Assembly (NCBI GenBank): GCA_011525385.1
Contig: WTGF01000013.1
Location: 78,364-142,363, forward strand
Direction: 5' to 3'
Source of the DNA: Chloroflexota bacterium
GTDB lineage: Bacteria > Chloroflexota > Anaerolineae > Aggregatilineales > Phototrophicaceae
DNA: 64,000 nucleotides
Under the pieces are notes generated by a model that worked only from the letters and a program-made list of their open reading frames with translations, was not told where the DNA came from and ran no database searches. Positions 26,309 to 34,298 of this stretch are shown here, piece by piece (positions within the stretch are counted from its first letter, which is position 1; each line of letters begins with the position of its first letter). The position numbers and the translations under genes are program-made.

Positions 26309-26336
26309 TCGACAATCCTCGGCCATGCGCTAGAAT
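26309..26336 (+). promoter_or_regulatory. Promoter of rpmB
   Basis: TCGACA (26309-26314), a 16-nt spacer, and TAGAAT (26331-26336); each box matches the consensus at five of six positions. It leaves a leader of roughly 80 nt. Confidence 0.5.
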
Positions 26337-26425
26337 ACATCGCCTGCAATCGACATGACACGCGCCAATTCGCTCGGTACCAGGCAACGGAACGCGAAGT
26401 CGCGCGACAATGAGGGAGCACTATC

Positions 26426-26665
26426 ATGCCCGGCAAACGCAAAATAACCGGTGTCAAACCACTCTTCGGCCAGTCACGCAGCAAGGCCTTCAACACCGTT
26501 AAACGCCAATTCAAACCAAACCTGCAAAACAAGCGCATCTACGTGCCCGAGATCGACCGCTGGGTCCGCGTCAAAATCACTGCCAAGGAACTGAAGACCA
26601 TCGACAAGATCGGCTTCATGGAATTTCTCAAGCGCCGCAACATCCCGCTTAAGCGGCTGCTTTAG
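26426..26665 (+). CDS. rpmB: Ribosomal protein bL28
   Basis: A 79-residue basic protein, normal length for bL28. It has the family's N-terminal block (MPGKRKITGVKPLFGQSRS), KRQFKPNLQNKRIYV and KELKTIDKIGFMEFLKRR. It contains no cysteine, so it is the zinc-free form. It is a single gene here, between the GH2 gene and the AlkD-like gene on the same strand, and has its own likely promoter. Confidence 0.92.
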   Translation: MPGKRKITGVKPLFGQSRSKAFNTVKRQFKPNLQNKRIYVPEIDRWVRVKITAKELKTIDKIGFMEFLKRRNIPLKRLL

Positions 26666-26701
26666 CCAATTCTGATAACGGCATTCACATGCGAACTGCC
26701 G

Positions 26702-26721
26702 GGGCGATCTTTGGATCGCCC
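26702..26721. repeat. Short hairpin after rpmB (GGGCGATC/GATCGCCC)
   Basis: GGGCGATC (26702-26709) and its complement (26714-26721) form an 8-bp stem, 36 nt after the rpmB stop. It resembles the other GGGCGA...TCGCCC hairpins in the window and may also act as a terminator, though it has only a short T stretch. Confidence 0.5.
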
Positions 26722-26747
26722 GCGTTTTCATCCCAAGTCGTCGCACC

Positions 26748-27452
26748 ATGAACCCCCAGCATCGATTCCTCCTCGAGCAATTTCAGAACACTCGGCCCGG
26801 CCGCGGACAAACCACGCAGCGCCCGGAACATCTCGGCACGCGGCGGCGATGGTATGGGCTCAAGAACGAACAGCGCCGCCGCATCATGCTAGATTTCATC
26901 GCCGCCAACCGCGACCTGCCCTATGAAGACTGGCTCGCGCTCATTGATTCGCTCTACCGGGGCGAATCTTATGAGGAGCGCTGCGCCCCGCAAACCCTGC
27001 TGGTCAAGTTCCCGCGCTACCGGCGACAACTGCCCCTCAAGCAACTGGGCGCGTGGCTGGGCGCCCTCGAGGGCTGGGCAGAGGTCGACGGCACCTGCCA
27101 AACCGTCTTTACAGCGACAGATCTGCTGGCGAACTGGGCGGGCTGGCGCGGGCTGCTGGAGTCACTGGCGGGGGACGACAACATCAATAAACAGCGCGCC
27201 GCCCTGGTGCTGCTGACCGCGCCGATCAGCCAGTCGGCCGACGAACGCATCTTGAATCTGTCGCTGGCGCTGATTGACCGGCTCAAAGCGGAAAAGGACA
27301 AGCGCATCACCAAGGCGATATCTTGGCTGCTGCGCAAGGGCATCAAGCAGCATCGCGACGCGATCAGCGACTTCCTCGATGCGCGGGCTGACAGCCTGCC
27401 CGCTATCGCCCTGCGCGAAACGCGCAAGAAGCTGGATACTGGCAAGAAGTAG
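26748..27452 (+). CDS. DNA alkylation repair protein, AlkD-like
   Basis: A 234-residue all-helical HEAT-type protein. It shows the AlkD pattern of short paired helices and the central block LGAWLGALEGWAEVDGTCQTVF, where AlkD homologues carry a conserved W-x-x-x-D motif for holding the damaged strand. AlkD glycosylases remove bulky or cationic alkylated bases without flipping them. The N-terminal 40 residues are basic and less conserved. The gene converges on PPK2 with only a 14-nt gap. The family is likely; activity is not shown because I cannot place every active-site residue. Confidence 0.75.
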   Translation: MNPQHRFLLEQFQNTRPGRGQTTQRPEHLGTRRRWYGLKNEQRRRIMLDFIAANRDLPYEDWLALIDSLYRGESYEERCAPQTLLVKFPRYRRQLPLKQLGAWLGALEGWAEVDGTCQTVFTATDLLANWAGWRGLLESLAGDDNINKQRAALVLLTAPISQSADERILNLSLALIDRLKAEKDKRITKAISWLLRKGIKQHRDAISDFLDARADSLPAIALRETRKKLDTGKK

Positions 27453-27466
27453 GACCCGCCCCGCTA

Positions 27467-28291
27467 TCACATATTGGCGTAGCGATCGTCAATGATGTAT
27501 TGATAATCGCGCGGGGGGCGTTCGTAGTCGAAATGTCGGGGGGGCAAATCCGGCAATTTCATTGGTCCGGGGATCACATTCTCGTAAGGTATGGCCTCAA
27601 GGATGTCGTTGATGATATTGAGACGCAGGCGCCGCTTGTCGTTGGAATTGATCTGGCGCCAGCGCGATTCCGGGATATCGGTATGTTCGATCATCAGGTC
27701 CTTGGCTTTGGAATAGGCGACCCAGCGATTGCGCGATTCCAGGTCGATCGGGCTGAGCTTCCAGCGGCGCATCGGGTTGGCAGCGCGCTCTTGAAAGCGG
27801 CGCTCCTGCTCGTCATCGTCGACTGACAGCCAGTATTTGAGCAGGGTGATGCCATCATAGATCAACATCCTTTCGAACATCGGCGCGTCGCGCAAGAAGT
27901 TCCAGTACTCGCGATCGCTGCAAAAGCCCATCACCCGTTCGACCGTGGCGCGGTTGTACCAACTGCGGTCGAAGAGCACGATCTCGCCGGCGGCCGGCAA
28001 GTGGCTCACGTAGCGCTGGAAATACCATTGTGTTTGCTCGCGATCGGAGGGTTTGCCCAAGGCGACGAGTCGAATATCACGCGGCTGCAGCGGCGCCATG
28101 ATGCGCTTGATGGTCCCGCCTTTGCCGGCGGCATCGCGCCCGTCGAAGGTGATCATCACGCGCATGCCCTGCTGCTTGATCCAGTATTGCCATTTCACCA
28201 GTTCGAATTGCAGGCGGGCCAATTCTTTTTCGTAGAATTTTTTCTTCAGTCGTTTCGGTTTTTCGGATACATCCCGCTTCTTCTTGGACAT
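27467..28291 (-). CDS. ppk2: Polyphosphate kinase 2 family protein
   Basis: I chose the ATG at 28289-28291, which has a GGAGG box 5 nt upstream; a longer frame to 28645 is only the repeat region read through. The protein is 274 residues. It has Walker A in FDGRDAAGKGGTIKR, the lid-region KPSDREQTQWYFQRYVSHLP and Walker B in EIVLFDRSWYNRATVE, all typical of PPK2. These enzymes move phosphate between polyphosphate and nucleotides, usually forming GTP or ATP from the diphosphate. Its Walker A block and length fit the one-domain class. It is a single-gene unit; a shared 70-bp element lies about 150 nt upstream. Confidence 0.94.
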   Translation of the reverse strand: MSKKKRDVSEKPKRLKKKFYEKELARLQFELVKWQYWIKQQGMRVMITFDGRDAAGKGGTIKRIMAPLQPRDIRLVALGKPSDREQTQWYFQRYVSHLPAAGEIVLFDRSWYNRATVERVMGFCSDREYWNFLRDAPMFERMLIYDGITLLKYWLSVDDDEQERRFQERAANPMRRWKLSPIDLESRNRWVAYSKAKDLMIEHTDIPESRWRQINSNDKRRLRLNIINDILEAIPYENVIPGPMKLPDLPPRHFDYERPPRDYQYIIDDRYANM

Positions 28292-28439
28292 TGCAGCCTC
28301 CGAAAACACAGTTACAGGCAGATTATCCACTAGCATAGCAGATTTTCCGCGCATCTTACGAATCCCGCGCCTACCGGGTCGTGTATCGAAGTCGGTTGAT
28401 ATAAAGACGGACACGCACCTGACAGCCGATATGCGCATT

Positions 28440-28507
28440 TCGTCCTCCAATTCCCGACAGTTGTGCCCCGTTTTTGCATAACAGTATAAATACAGTATGT
28501 ATACGGG
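28440..28507. repeat. Intergenic element shared with 9060-9136
   Basis: Begins TCGTCCTC and ends ATACAGTATGTATACGGG, like the copy upstream of the enolase-superfamily gene. Here it lies about 150 bp upstream of PPK2 in the same relative orientation. Confidence 0.65.
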
Positions 28508-28519
28508 AAGGGAGGGATA

Positions 28520-28790
28520 TCCTCCAGAGGCACAGAGGCGCAGAGAGGTGATTTTGGGCGAACCAGGGGGGCGTCCGCCAAACCAAGCTGGAACGGTGGG
28601 CGCGCCACCGGCTCGCCTGTACATTGACCCTGGGATTTGTGGCATTGTTTTATTGGAATTATTGAGGGTCGTGTAGACACAGACCGCTGGCGCAGAGAGA
28701 TTTTAACCACCGAAGACACCGAAAGCACCGAGGGCTGTGTTCCGGGCGACCAGATTGGTCGCCCCTACGGGTTCAGACACAGGTCTGTAG
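28520..28790. repeat. Cluster of CACAGAGG / CACCGAAG repeats and a GGGCGACC hairpin
   Basis: CCAGAGGCACAGAGGCGCAGAG (28523-28544 region) and ACCGAAGACACCGAAAGCACCGAGG (28708-28732 region) are followed by the stem GGGCGACCA/TGGTCGCCC (28746-28766). Together with the shared element they account for most of the gene-free stretch 28292-28879. Confidence 0.6.
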
Positions 28791-28867
28791 GGGTCGGGGC
28801 GCATAGGTCGCGTTCCGGCAGCGCCATAATCGCGCCCTGACAGGCTATCCACATCGATAAACTGTAC

Positions 28868-28873
28868 TATAAT
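28868..28873 (+). promoter_or_regulatory. Possible -10 box before the sulfotransferase fusion gene
   Basis: A consensus TATAAT lies only 7 nt before the GTG at 28880. No good -35 is seen. If used, the transcript would start near the GTG, favouring a leaderless message or the internal ATG at 28910. Confidence 0.3.
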
Positions 28874-28879
28874 CCCCTC

Positions 28880-30982
28880 GTGTCGATAGAAGAGATCGCT
28901 CGGTCCAGGATGCAGCGACGCCAACCCACCTCTCATAGCGGGACAGCCGCGAGCAAAGCAAAGCCGAATTTCTTCATCGTAGGCGCGCCCAAATGCGGCA
29001 CAACCTCGTTGCACGAATACCTGCAGCGGCATCCTGATGTCTTCATGCCCTTTTACAAAGAGCCGCACTATTTTGGATCGGATTTGGAGGGCTCGCGCTT
29101 TCGGCAATTTCGCGATCAGCCGGCACGTTATCTGAAACTCTTCCGGGACGCACGCGGGGAAAAGCGCATTGGGGAATCATCACCCTGGTATCTGTCCAGC
29201 CGGCGCGCCGCCGAAGAAATCCACGCCTACGACCCGCAAGCCAAGATTATCATCATGCTGCGCAACCCGGTGGACATGATGTATTCCATGTGGTCGCAAT
29301 TTCGTTACAGCGGCAACGAGCAGATCGAAACCTTCGAGGAGGCGCTTGACGCCGAGCCCGAGCGCCGCCGGGGCAAGCGCATCCGCCGCGCGGCGCATTG
29401 CATCAGCGGTTTGTACTACCGCGACATGGTTTGTTTCAGCGAGCAAGTGAGGCGCTATTTCGATCTCTTTGGTCGCGAAAACGTCAAAGTGGTCATATTC
29501 GACGATTTTAAGTCCGACACGGCGTCCGTCTATCGCGAGGTACTCGCGTTTCTGGATATTGACACCGGCTTCCAGACGACTTTCGATATTGTCAATCCCA
29601 ACAAAGAGGTGCGGTTGGAGTGGCTGCAAAAGCTGATCGTGAGCAGCGGTTTCTCGCTGATGCTGTTAAAAGATCGCCTGACTTACCTGGCGACGACGCA
29701 CGCCCTGGTGCCCATTTCCTATCGAACGCGGGCGGTTAAAGGCGTGATCGCGGTGTACACCAAATATGAAAGGCGCTCGCCCCTGACCCCCGACTTGCGG
29801 GGACGGCTTGCGCGCGAATTCCAAGGCGATATCGACAAACTAAGCGACATGCTGGGGCGCGATCTTAGCGCCTGGTACAAGGATGTCCCCTCATCTGAAG
29901 CGCCCATCACCGAAAACAATCTTCAAATTGAGTCGGCGACGAAAGGCAGCAGCCGCCGGCAACTGGCGTGGCGCCTGCTGAGTATCGTGATCACAGTTGC
30001 CCTTTTGTATTTTGTAGTCAACGAATTGGGTGGCGCGGACCTGGCCGCGCTAATCAGACGCATACCGACCTGGAGTTGGATCGGCGCGCTCCTGGTCTAT
30101 TTGGCGCTCAATCTGTTGCGAGCGCTGCGCTTCCGCGTCTTGCTTGACAAGCGCGAATCGCCGATGCGCTTGCTGATTCCGATCACGCTCTATCACAATG
30201 GTCTGGTGCGCGTGGTTCCCTTCAAGCTGGGCGAGATCTCCTATGTGATCTTATTGAAGACACGGCTCAACTACAGCATGCAAGAAGGTGTGGGCAGCTT
30301 GTTTGGGGCGCGGATCCTGGAATTGCTGATCATCGTATTGGTCTTCGCATTCGGCATATTCATGAGCGGCGAGCAATTCGCCGCCCAGCGCGACCAACTG
30401 ATGGCCGGGGTATTGTCCGTGTTCCTGGCGTCGGTCATTGGACTCTATTACGCCGGGAGCTTGTTGCGCCTGGCGCTGGGCGTCATGCAGCGGATTCCCG
30501 TTGTTGGAAGGGGCAAGCCCCGCTCATTCTTTGCCATAGCGCAATCAAAATTGACCGATGTCGCGGCGGAATTTGACCGCATTCGACAACCGCGCCTCTT
30601 CTTCTCGGCACTGTTCATCAGTTGCTTTACTTATACCAGTTCGTTTCTCACCAACTATATCTTGCTGCGGGCGGTGGGGCTCGACGCCGATCTGCCCATC
30701 GTCATAACAGTCATCAGCCTGGGGATGTTCGGTTCGGCTTTTCCCTTCACACTGAGCGGATTCGGTATCGTGGAGACCGCCTGGTGGACGGGGCTGACGC
30801 GATTTGCCGGATATGCTGGCGACGAAGCCGCCGCAATCGGGATCGTCTTGCATGGTTTCCAAATTGTCGCTGCGGTACTATACGGGCTGGCGGGCTATGT
30901 GCTGATTCGTCTTTCGCCCCCGATGCCGCCGCGCGCAGATCAGAGTTCAGGTGCCCCCACCCCCAAACCCCCTCCCCCATAA
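28880..30982 (+). CDS. Sulfotransferase fused to a flippase-like (LPG synthase TM) membrane domain
   Basis: A 700-residue two-part protein; the start is GTG 28880 or ATG 28910. Residues 30-330 are a PAPS-dependent sulfotransferase: FFIVGAPKCGTTSLHEYL is the 5'-phosphosulfate loop and LRNPVDMMYSMWSQFRYSG is the 3'-phosphate region. After a linker near 340-355, residues 360-680 contain many hydrophobic helices of the lysylphosphatidylglycerol-synthase TM / UPF0104 type (VRVVPFKLGEISYVILLKT, LSGFGIVETAWWTGLTRFAG). Such membrane domains move or use lipid-linked groups. The fusion suggests sulfation of a lipid or lipid-linked glycan at the inner membrane, possibly coupled to its transfer. The last residues (PTPKPPPP) are encoded by a REP-like repeat. 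The fusion is plain in sequence; the role is inference. Confidence 0.86.
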   Translation: MSIEEIARSRMQRRQPTSHSGTAASKAKPNFFIVGAPKCGTTSLHEYLQRHPDVFMPFYKEPHYFGSDLEGSRFRQFRDQPARYLKLFRDARGEKRIGESSPWYLSSRRAAEEIHAYDPQAKIIIMLRNPVDMMYSMWSQFRYSGNEQIETFEEALDAEPERRRGKRIRRAAHCISGLYYRDMVCFSEQVRRYFDLFGRENVKVVIFDDFKSDTASVYREVLAFLDIDTGFQTTFDIVNPNKEVRLEWLQKLIVSSGFSLMLLKDRLTYLATTHALVPISYRTRAVKGVIAVYTKYERRSPLTPDLRGRLAREFQGDIDKLSDMLGRDLSAWYKDVPSSEAPITENNLQIESATKGSSRRQLAWRLLSIVITVALLYFVVNELGGADLAALIRRIPTWSWIGALLVYLALNLLRALRFRVLLDKRESPMRLLIPITLYHNGLVRVVPFKLGEISYVILLKTRLNYSMQEGVGSLFGARILELLIIVLVFAFGIFMSGEQFAAQRDQLMAGVLSVFLASVIGLYYAGSLLRLALGVMQRIPVVGRGKPRSFFAIAQSKLTDVAAEFDRIRQPRLFFSALFISCFTYTSSFLTNYILLRAVGLDADLPIVITVISLGMFGSAFPFTLSGFGIVETAWWTGLTRFAGYAGDEAAAIGIVLHGFQIVAAVLYGLAGYVLIRLSPPMPPRADQSSGAPTPKPPPP

Positions 30983-31048
30983 AGAGGGAGGGGGCTTAAA
31001 CGCAGTGATTGCGCGGCCTAGACACCCTGGAGCCGGTCGGGGATAGGG
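30952..31048. repeat. REP-like unit overlapping the end of the fusion gene
   Basis: CCCTCCCCCATAAAGAGGGAGGG and flanking CCCCCACCCCC match the units at 9.4 and 53.6 kb; the first part is translated as the C-terminus of the preceding gene. AGACACCCTGGAG (about 31020) also occurs near 9560. Confidence 0.65.
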
Positions 31049-31107
31049 GGTGGTTTGCGAAATTCGCATGATTTACTTCGTTATACGAAGGCTCGTGGAG
31101 ATTTGCT

Positions 31108-31944
31108 GTGACGTATCAATTTGACAAAGCGAAAATGTACCGTATGCCGACGCACTTCGGGCCGCGCATGGGTCCCCGGCAAAGTCCGGACGGCAGAACG
31201 TTCGAGTGCCTTGACAATCCGCATGCGACCTCCATCGCGGTCTCCTTCCTCACGGGGGCAGCGCAACTGGAAGCTTTTTTGCCGCCGGGCTTCGCGCTGG
31301 ACGGCCAGCCGGTCGTCACCGTCAACGCGACTTACATGACGCAGATCGAATGGCTGGCGGGACGCGGCTACAACACGCTGGGCGTATCTTTTCCCGTCCG
31401 GTTTGACGGCGAAGAAGATCATGTACGCGGCAGCCTGCTGACAGTTCTGTGGGAAAACCTGACGGATCCGATCATCACCGGGCGCGAGGAACTGGGTTTT
31501 TCCAAGATCTATTGCGAATTGCCCGAGCCGAGCGCCCTGCGGGGCGAGTATCATGTGACGGCAAGCTGGCTGGGCTTCAAGTTCCTGGATCTGCGGGTTA
31601 AGGAGCTTCGGCAGCAATCCAAGTCGGAAATTCAGGAAATGCTGGACAGCCAAAGAGGGGACGGCATACTGCATTACAAGTATATGCCGCGCACCGGCGA
31701 GTGGGGCACAGCAGATGTCGCCTATGCGGTGATGACGCCGGCGGCGGCGCCGAATCGGCGGATTCTGGAGCGGCATGTCGGTTCCGGGACTATTCAATTC
31801 CACCCGGCGCGCTGGGAAGATATGCCGACGCAGTACAATGTCGTCAATGCCTTCGCCGGCCTGGAAATACTTGACTATCTGGGCGCGAGTCTTACGAAGA
31901 CGGTTGGCGGTAAAGATTTGAGCGATCAACGGATCTTGCGCTAG
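31108..31944 (+). CDS. Acetoacetate decarboxylase family protein
   Basis: A 278-residue protein from a GTG with GGAG 7 nt upstream. It has the family block GREELGFSKIYCELPEPS, where the Lys of F-S-K aligns with the Schiff-base lysine region of acetoacetate decarboxylase (GFPKK in the classical enzyme, with two lysines; only one is present here). The fold is further supported by VVTVNATYMTQIEWLAGRGYNTLGV and the GSGTIQFHPARWEDMP near the C-terminus. Many members of this family are not true decarboxylases but act as hydratases or aldolase-like enzymes. It precedes two SDR genes on the same strand, separated by a repeat, so a shared catabolic role is possible. Confidence 0.82.
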   Translation: MTYQFDKAKMYRMPTHFGPRMGPRQSPDGRTFECLDNPHATSIAVSFLTGAAQLEAFLPPGFALDGQPVVTVNATYMTQIEWLAGRGYNTLGVSFPVRFDGEEDHVRGSLLTVLWENLTDPIITGREELGFSKIYCELPEPSALRGEYHVTASWLGFKFLDLRVKELRQQSKSEIQEMLDSQRGDGILHYKYMPRTGEWGTADVAYAVMTPAAAPNRRILERHVGSGTIQFHPARWEDMPTQYNVVNAFAGLEILDYLGASLTKTVGGKDLSDQRILR

Positions 31945-31972
31945 GGGGTTCTACGTCTTCTACGCAATAAGG

Positions 31973-32104
31973 ATTCACCACAGAGGCACAGAAGTATGCG
32001 CAAGTAAGTCGTGAAACATTTATTCACCACAGAGGCACAGAGGGCACAGAGAAAAACCAACGGAGGAAACTATTTTGCGGGCGAGCCAAGGCTCGCCCCT
32101 ACAC
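31973..32104. repeat. CACAGAGGCACAGAG repeat with GGGCGAGCC hairpin
   Basis: TTCACCACAGAGGCACAG occurs twice (31974-31991 and 32023-32040), followed by a 9-bp stem GGGCGAGCC/GGCTCGCCC (32079-32098) and CCTACA. It is an inverted-orientation relative of the units at 53.8 and 60.4 kb. It fills the gap before the first SDR; nothing else is evident in 32105-32260. Confidence 0.7.
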
Positions 32105-32260
32105 AGTTTCGATTATTTGGGCGATTTCTTTCTTATGGCGAAGCTTTCAACTACTTAGGCGCGCTTACTTCTGCGTCTCCGTGGCGAATTTAGCGCTATT
32201 TTGGGGCGTATTGGTCCAATTGACATAACTAACGTGGAGCTGCAGATTTTGGAGAGCGAC

Positions 32261-33082
32261 ATGTACGACCTGAGGGGCAAAGTCGCGCTGGTAACCGGCG
32301 CCGCGGGAAAAGAGGGGCTGGGGCGGGCGATTGCACTGCGGCTGGCGCAGGAAGGCGCCAATCTGGCGGTTAATGACCTGGACCGGGCGGAGAGTCGGCG
32401 CGGCAGCCTGGATGATGTGATGGCGGAAATCGAGGCCCTTGGTCAAAGCGCGCTGGGGGTCTATGCGGATGTCACAATTGTCGACCAGGTCGAGCGCATG
32501 GTGGCTGATACGGTCGATCACTTCGGGCGGATCGACATTCTGGTCAACAATGCCGGCGCGCCCGCCGGCAGCGATCGCGTCCCGGTGGTCGAGATGGAAG
32601 AAGCCGCCTGGGATTTGGTCCAGAATGTCAATCTCAAGGGCACTTTTCTTTGCAGTCGGGCGGTTGCCCGCGCGCTGATTGCCCAGGGACAGGGCGGCAA
32701 GATAATCAACATTTCTTCGCAAGCTGGCAAACAGGGTGTGCCTCGATACGCCGCCTATTGCGCTTCCAAATTCGCCGTTATCGGTTTCACCCAGTCCTTG
32801 GCGCATGAATTGGGACCTCATCGCATCAATGTCAACGCCATCTGTCCCGGTTTGCTCGCGACCGAGCGGATCGACGATATGGCCGCGGCGCTGGCCCCCG
32901 CCGGCGTCAGCCCGGCCGCCCAGCGACAAGCCATGATTGAAGATGCCAGGAACAGAGCGGTCATTGGGCGCATGGCCCAGACCAGCGATGTGGCCAACAT
33001 GGCGGCCTTCCTGGCATCCGATCAATCCGCGTTTTTGACCGGATTGTCGCTTTCGGTAACCGGCGGCGCGTCCATGGACTAG
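32261..33082 (+). CDS. Short-chain dehydrogenase/reductase (SDR)
   Basis: I chose ATG 32261 (GGAG 6 nt upstream), giving 273 residues. It has the NAD(P)-binding motif as TGAAGKEGLGRA, a slightly stretched form of TGxxxGxG, the NNAG motif in DILVNNAGAP, and the catalytic Ser and Tyr-x-x-x-Lys in ISSQAGKQGVPRYAAYCASK. The C-terminal ICPGLLATERI loop and FLTGLSLSVTGGASMD are typical of classical SDRs of the 3-oxoacyl-reductase type. The cofactor preference and substrate cannot be told. It lies 48 nt upstream of a second SDR gene. Confidence 0.92.
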   Translation: MYDLRGKVALVTGAAGKEGLGRAIALRLAQEGANLAVNDLDRAESRRGSLDDVMAEIEALGQSALGVYADVTIVDQVERMVADTVDHFGRIDILVNNAGAPAGSDRVPVVEMEEAAWDLVQNVNLKGTFLCSRAVARALIAQGQGGKIINISSQAGKQGVPRYAAYCASKFAVIGFTQSLAHELGPHRINVNAICPGLLATERIDDMAAALAPAGVSPAAQRQAMIEDARNRAVIGRMAQTSDVANMAAFLASDQSAFLTGLSLSVTGGASMD

Positions 33083-33130
33083 CAGGGACAAGCCCTCCAA
33101 ACAGCCACGGATGAACGTCGGAAGGCGGAT

Positions 33131-33922
33131 ATGCGGCTCAAAGACAAGGTCGCCATCGTGAGCGGCGCTGGCACGCGCGGTCCCATGCCAGGCACAGGCC
33201 AGGCGACAGCGATTCTTTACGCGCGACAGGGCGCCAAGGTCTTGCTGACAGATCTCGATTTGGCGCGCGCAGAGGAAACCCGCGCCAGCATAGCGGCGGA
33301 AGGCGGCACGGCCTCGGTCTTTCAAGCCGATGTGACCAGCGAAGCGGACTGCCGCGCCATGATTGAGGCTTGTGTCGCGCGTTACGGTCGCCTTGACGTT
33401 TTGTTCAACAACGTAGGCGGCATCGGCGCGGGGAAAGTTAGCGAAATTGAGGAAGCGCAGCTTGACCGCTCGCTGGCGGTCAATCTAAAAGGCGCAATCT
33501 TCACTTGCAAACACGCCATCCCGGCCATGATTGAGTCCGGCGGCGGTTCCATCATCAACGTGTCGTCCATCGACGGGCTGCGAGCGGGCTGGACGCCCAA
33601 TGTGCCCTATGCTGTCGCCAAGGCTGGGCTGGCGCAATTGACGCGCGTGACAGCGGTGCACCATGGCCGCGAGAATATCCGCGCGAATTGCATCGCGCCG
33701 GGTCACCTGTATGCGCCCTTCGTCGCCAATATCAGCGACGAGCGGCGCGAGTTGCGACGGAAAGCCGGTCCCCTGGGGACAGAAGGCGATGCCTGGGATG
33801 TGGCTTGGGCAGCTGTGTTCCTGGCGAGTGACGAGTCGCGCTGGATATCCGGCGCCGTATTGCCGATCGACGGCGGTCTTCTGGCAGCGACTCCTCTGGC
33901 GGTGTATGACAACTTAATTTGA
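33131..33922 (+). CDS. Short-chain dehydrogenase/reductase (SDR)
   Basis: A 263-residue protein with AAGG 7 nt before the ATG. The cofactor loop is SGAGTRGPMPGTGQ, longer than usual and Pro-rich. LFNNVGGIG stands for the NNAG motif, and the catalytic group is VSSIDGLRAGWTPNVPYAVAK. The end shows WISGAVLPIDGGLL, typical of the family. It follows the first SDR on the same strand. Two adjacent SDRs next to an acetoacetate-decarboxylase-like protein suggest successive oxidation or reduction steps on a small hydroxy or keto compound; the substrate is unknown. Confidence 0.92.
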   Translation: MRLKDKVAIVSGAGTRGPMPGTGQATAILYARQGAKVLLTDLDLARAEETRASIAAEGGTASVFQADVTSEADCRAMIEACVARYGRLDVLFNNVGGIGAGKVSEIEEAQLDRSLAVNLKGAIFTCKHAIPAMIESGGGSIINVSSIDGLRAGWTPNVPYAVAKAGLAQLTRVTAVHHGRENIRANCIAPGHLYAPFVANISDERRELRRKAGPLGTEGDAWDVAWAAVFLASDESRWISGAVLPIDGGLLAATPLAVYDNLI

Positions 33923-34156
33923 ATTCGCCGTGTTTCCCGAATGTCCGTGCTCGACTCCCTCGCATGTATAATTGCTGGTCACATACAGCGTTTGCCAGAG
34001 CACTCGTTCCGTCGCATTGACCCCGAGCGCGCTTCTATCGGCTGTCTCGCGGAATAACTGTAGGGCTGTCATGAGTTTGTGCCGGATCGCCCTTTGCTCG
34101 GCCAAGACTTCCATTATCGAGTTCTGGACCTCACTATCGTTGAAATGCGCATCCAT
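33914..34156 (-). CDS. Small hypothetical protein
   Basis: An 80-residue frame from the ATG at 34154-34156, with GGAG 10 nt upstream. It is mostly helical in character (EVQNSIMEVLAEQRAIRHKLMTALQLF) and has no recognisable domain. Its stop overlaps the end of the convergent SDR gene by 9 nt. An AT-rich stretch upstream (34157-34250) could hold its promoter. It is a plausible gene but not proven; the reading frame could be chance. Confidence 0.45.
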   Translation of the reverse strand: MDAHFNDSEVQNSIMEVLAEQRAIRHKLMTALQLFRETADRSALGVNATERVLWQTLYVTSNYTCEGVEHGHSGNTANSN

Positions 34157-34298
34157 TTGCTGAGATCTCCCGCGAATGAATATATGTTGTTTACATATAA
34201 GTACTGTAATCAAACAAAATAAACAATACTTACATTTCTCTTAGCGCCGCATGAAGAGTATGCCGATAGGCGCCGTTGATGTGGCAGCGCTTGACGCG

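Noticed and set aside
28292..28645. Upstream extension of PPK2
   Set aside because: It would translate the repeated element; the ATG at 28291 has a GGAGG box at ideal spacing and gives a normal PPK2 length.
31973..32060. Possible CRISPR-like array of CACAGAG repeats
   Set aside because: Only two copies at uneven spacing, no unique spacers and no cas genes; the Cas4-like nuclease at 51584 belongs to a helicase operon. These are dispersed repeats.
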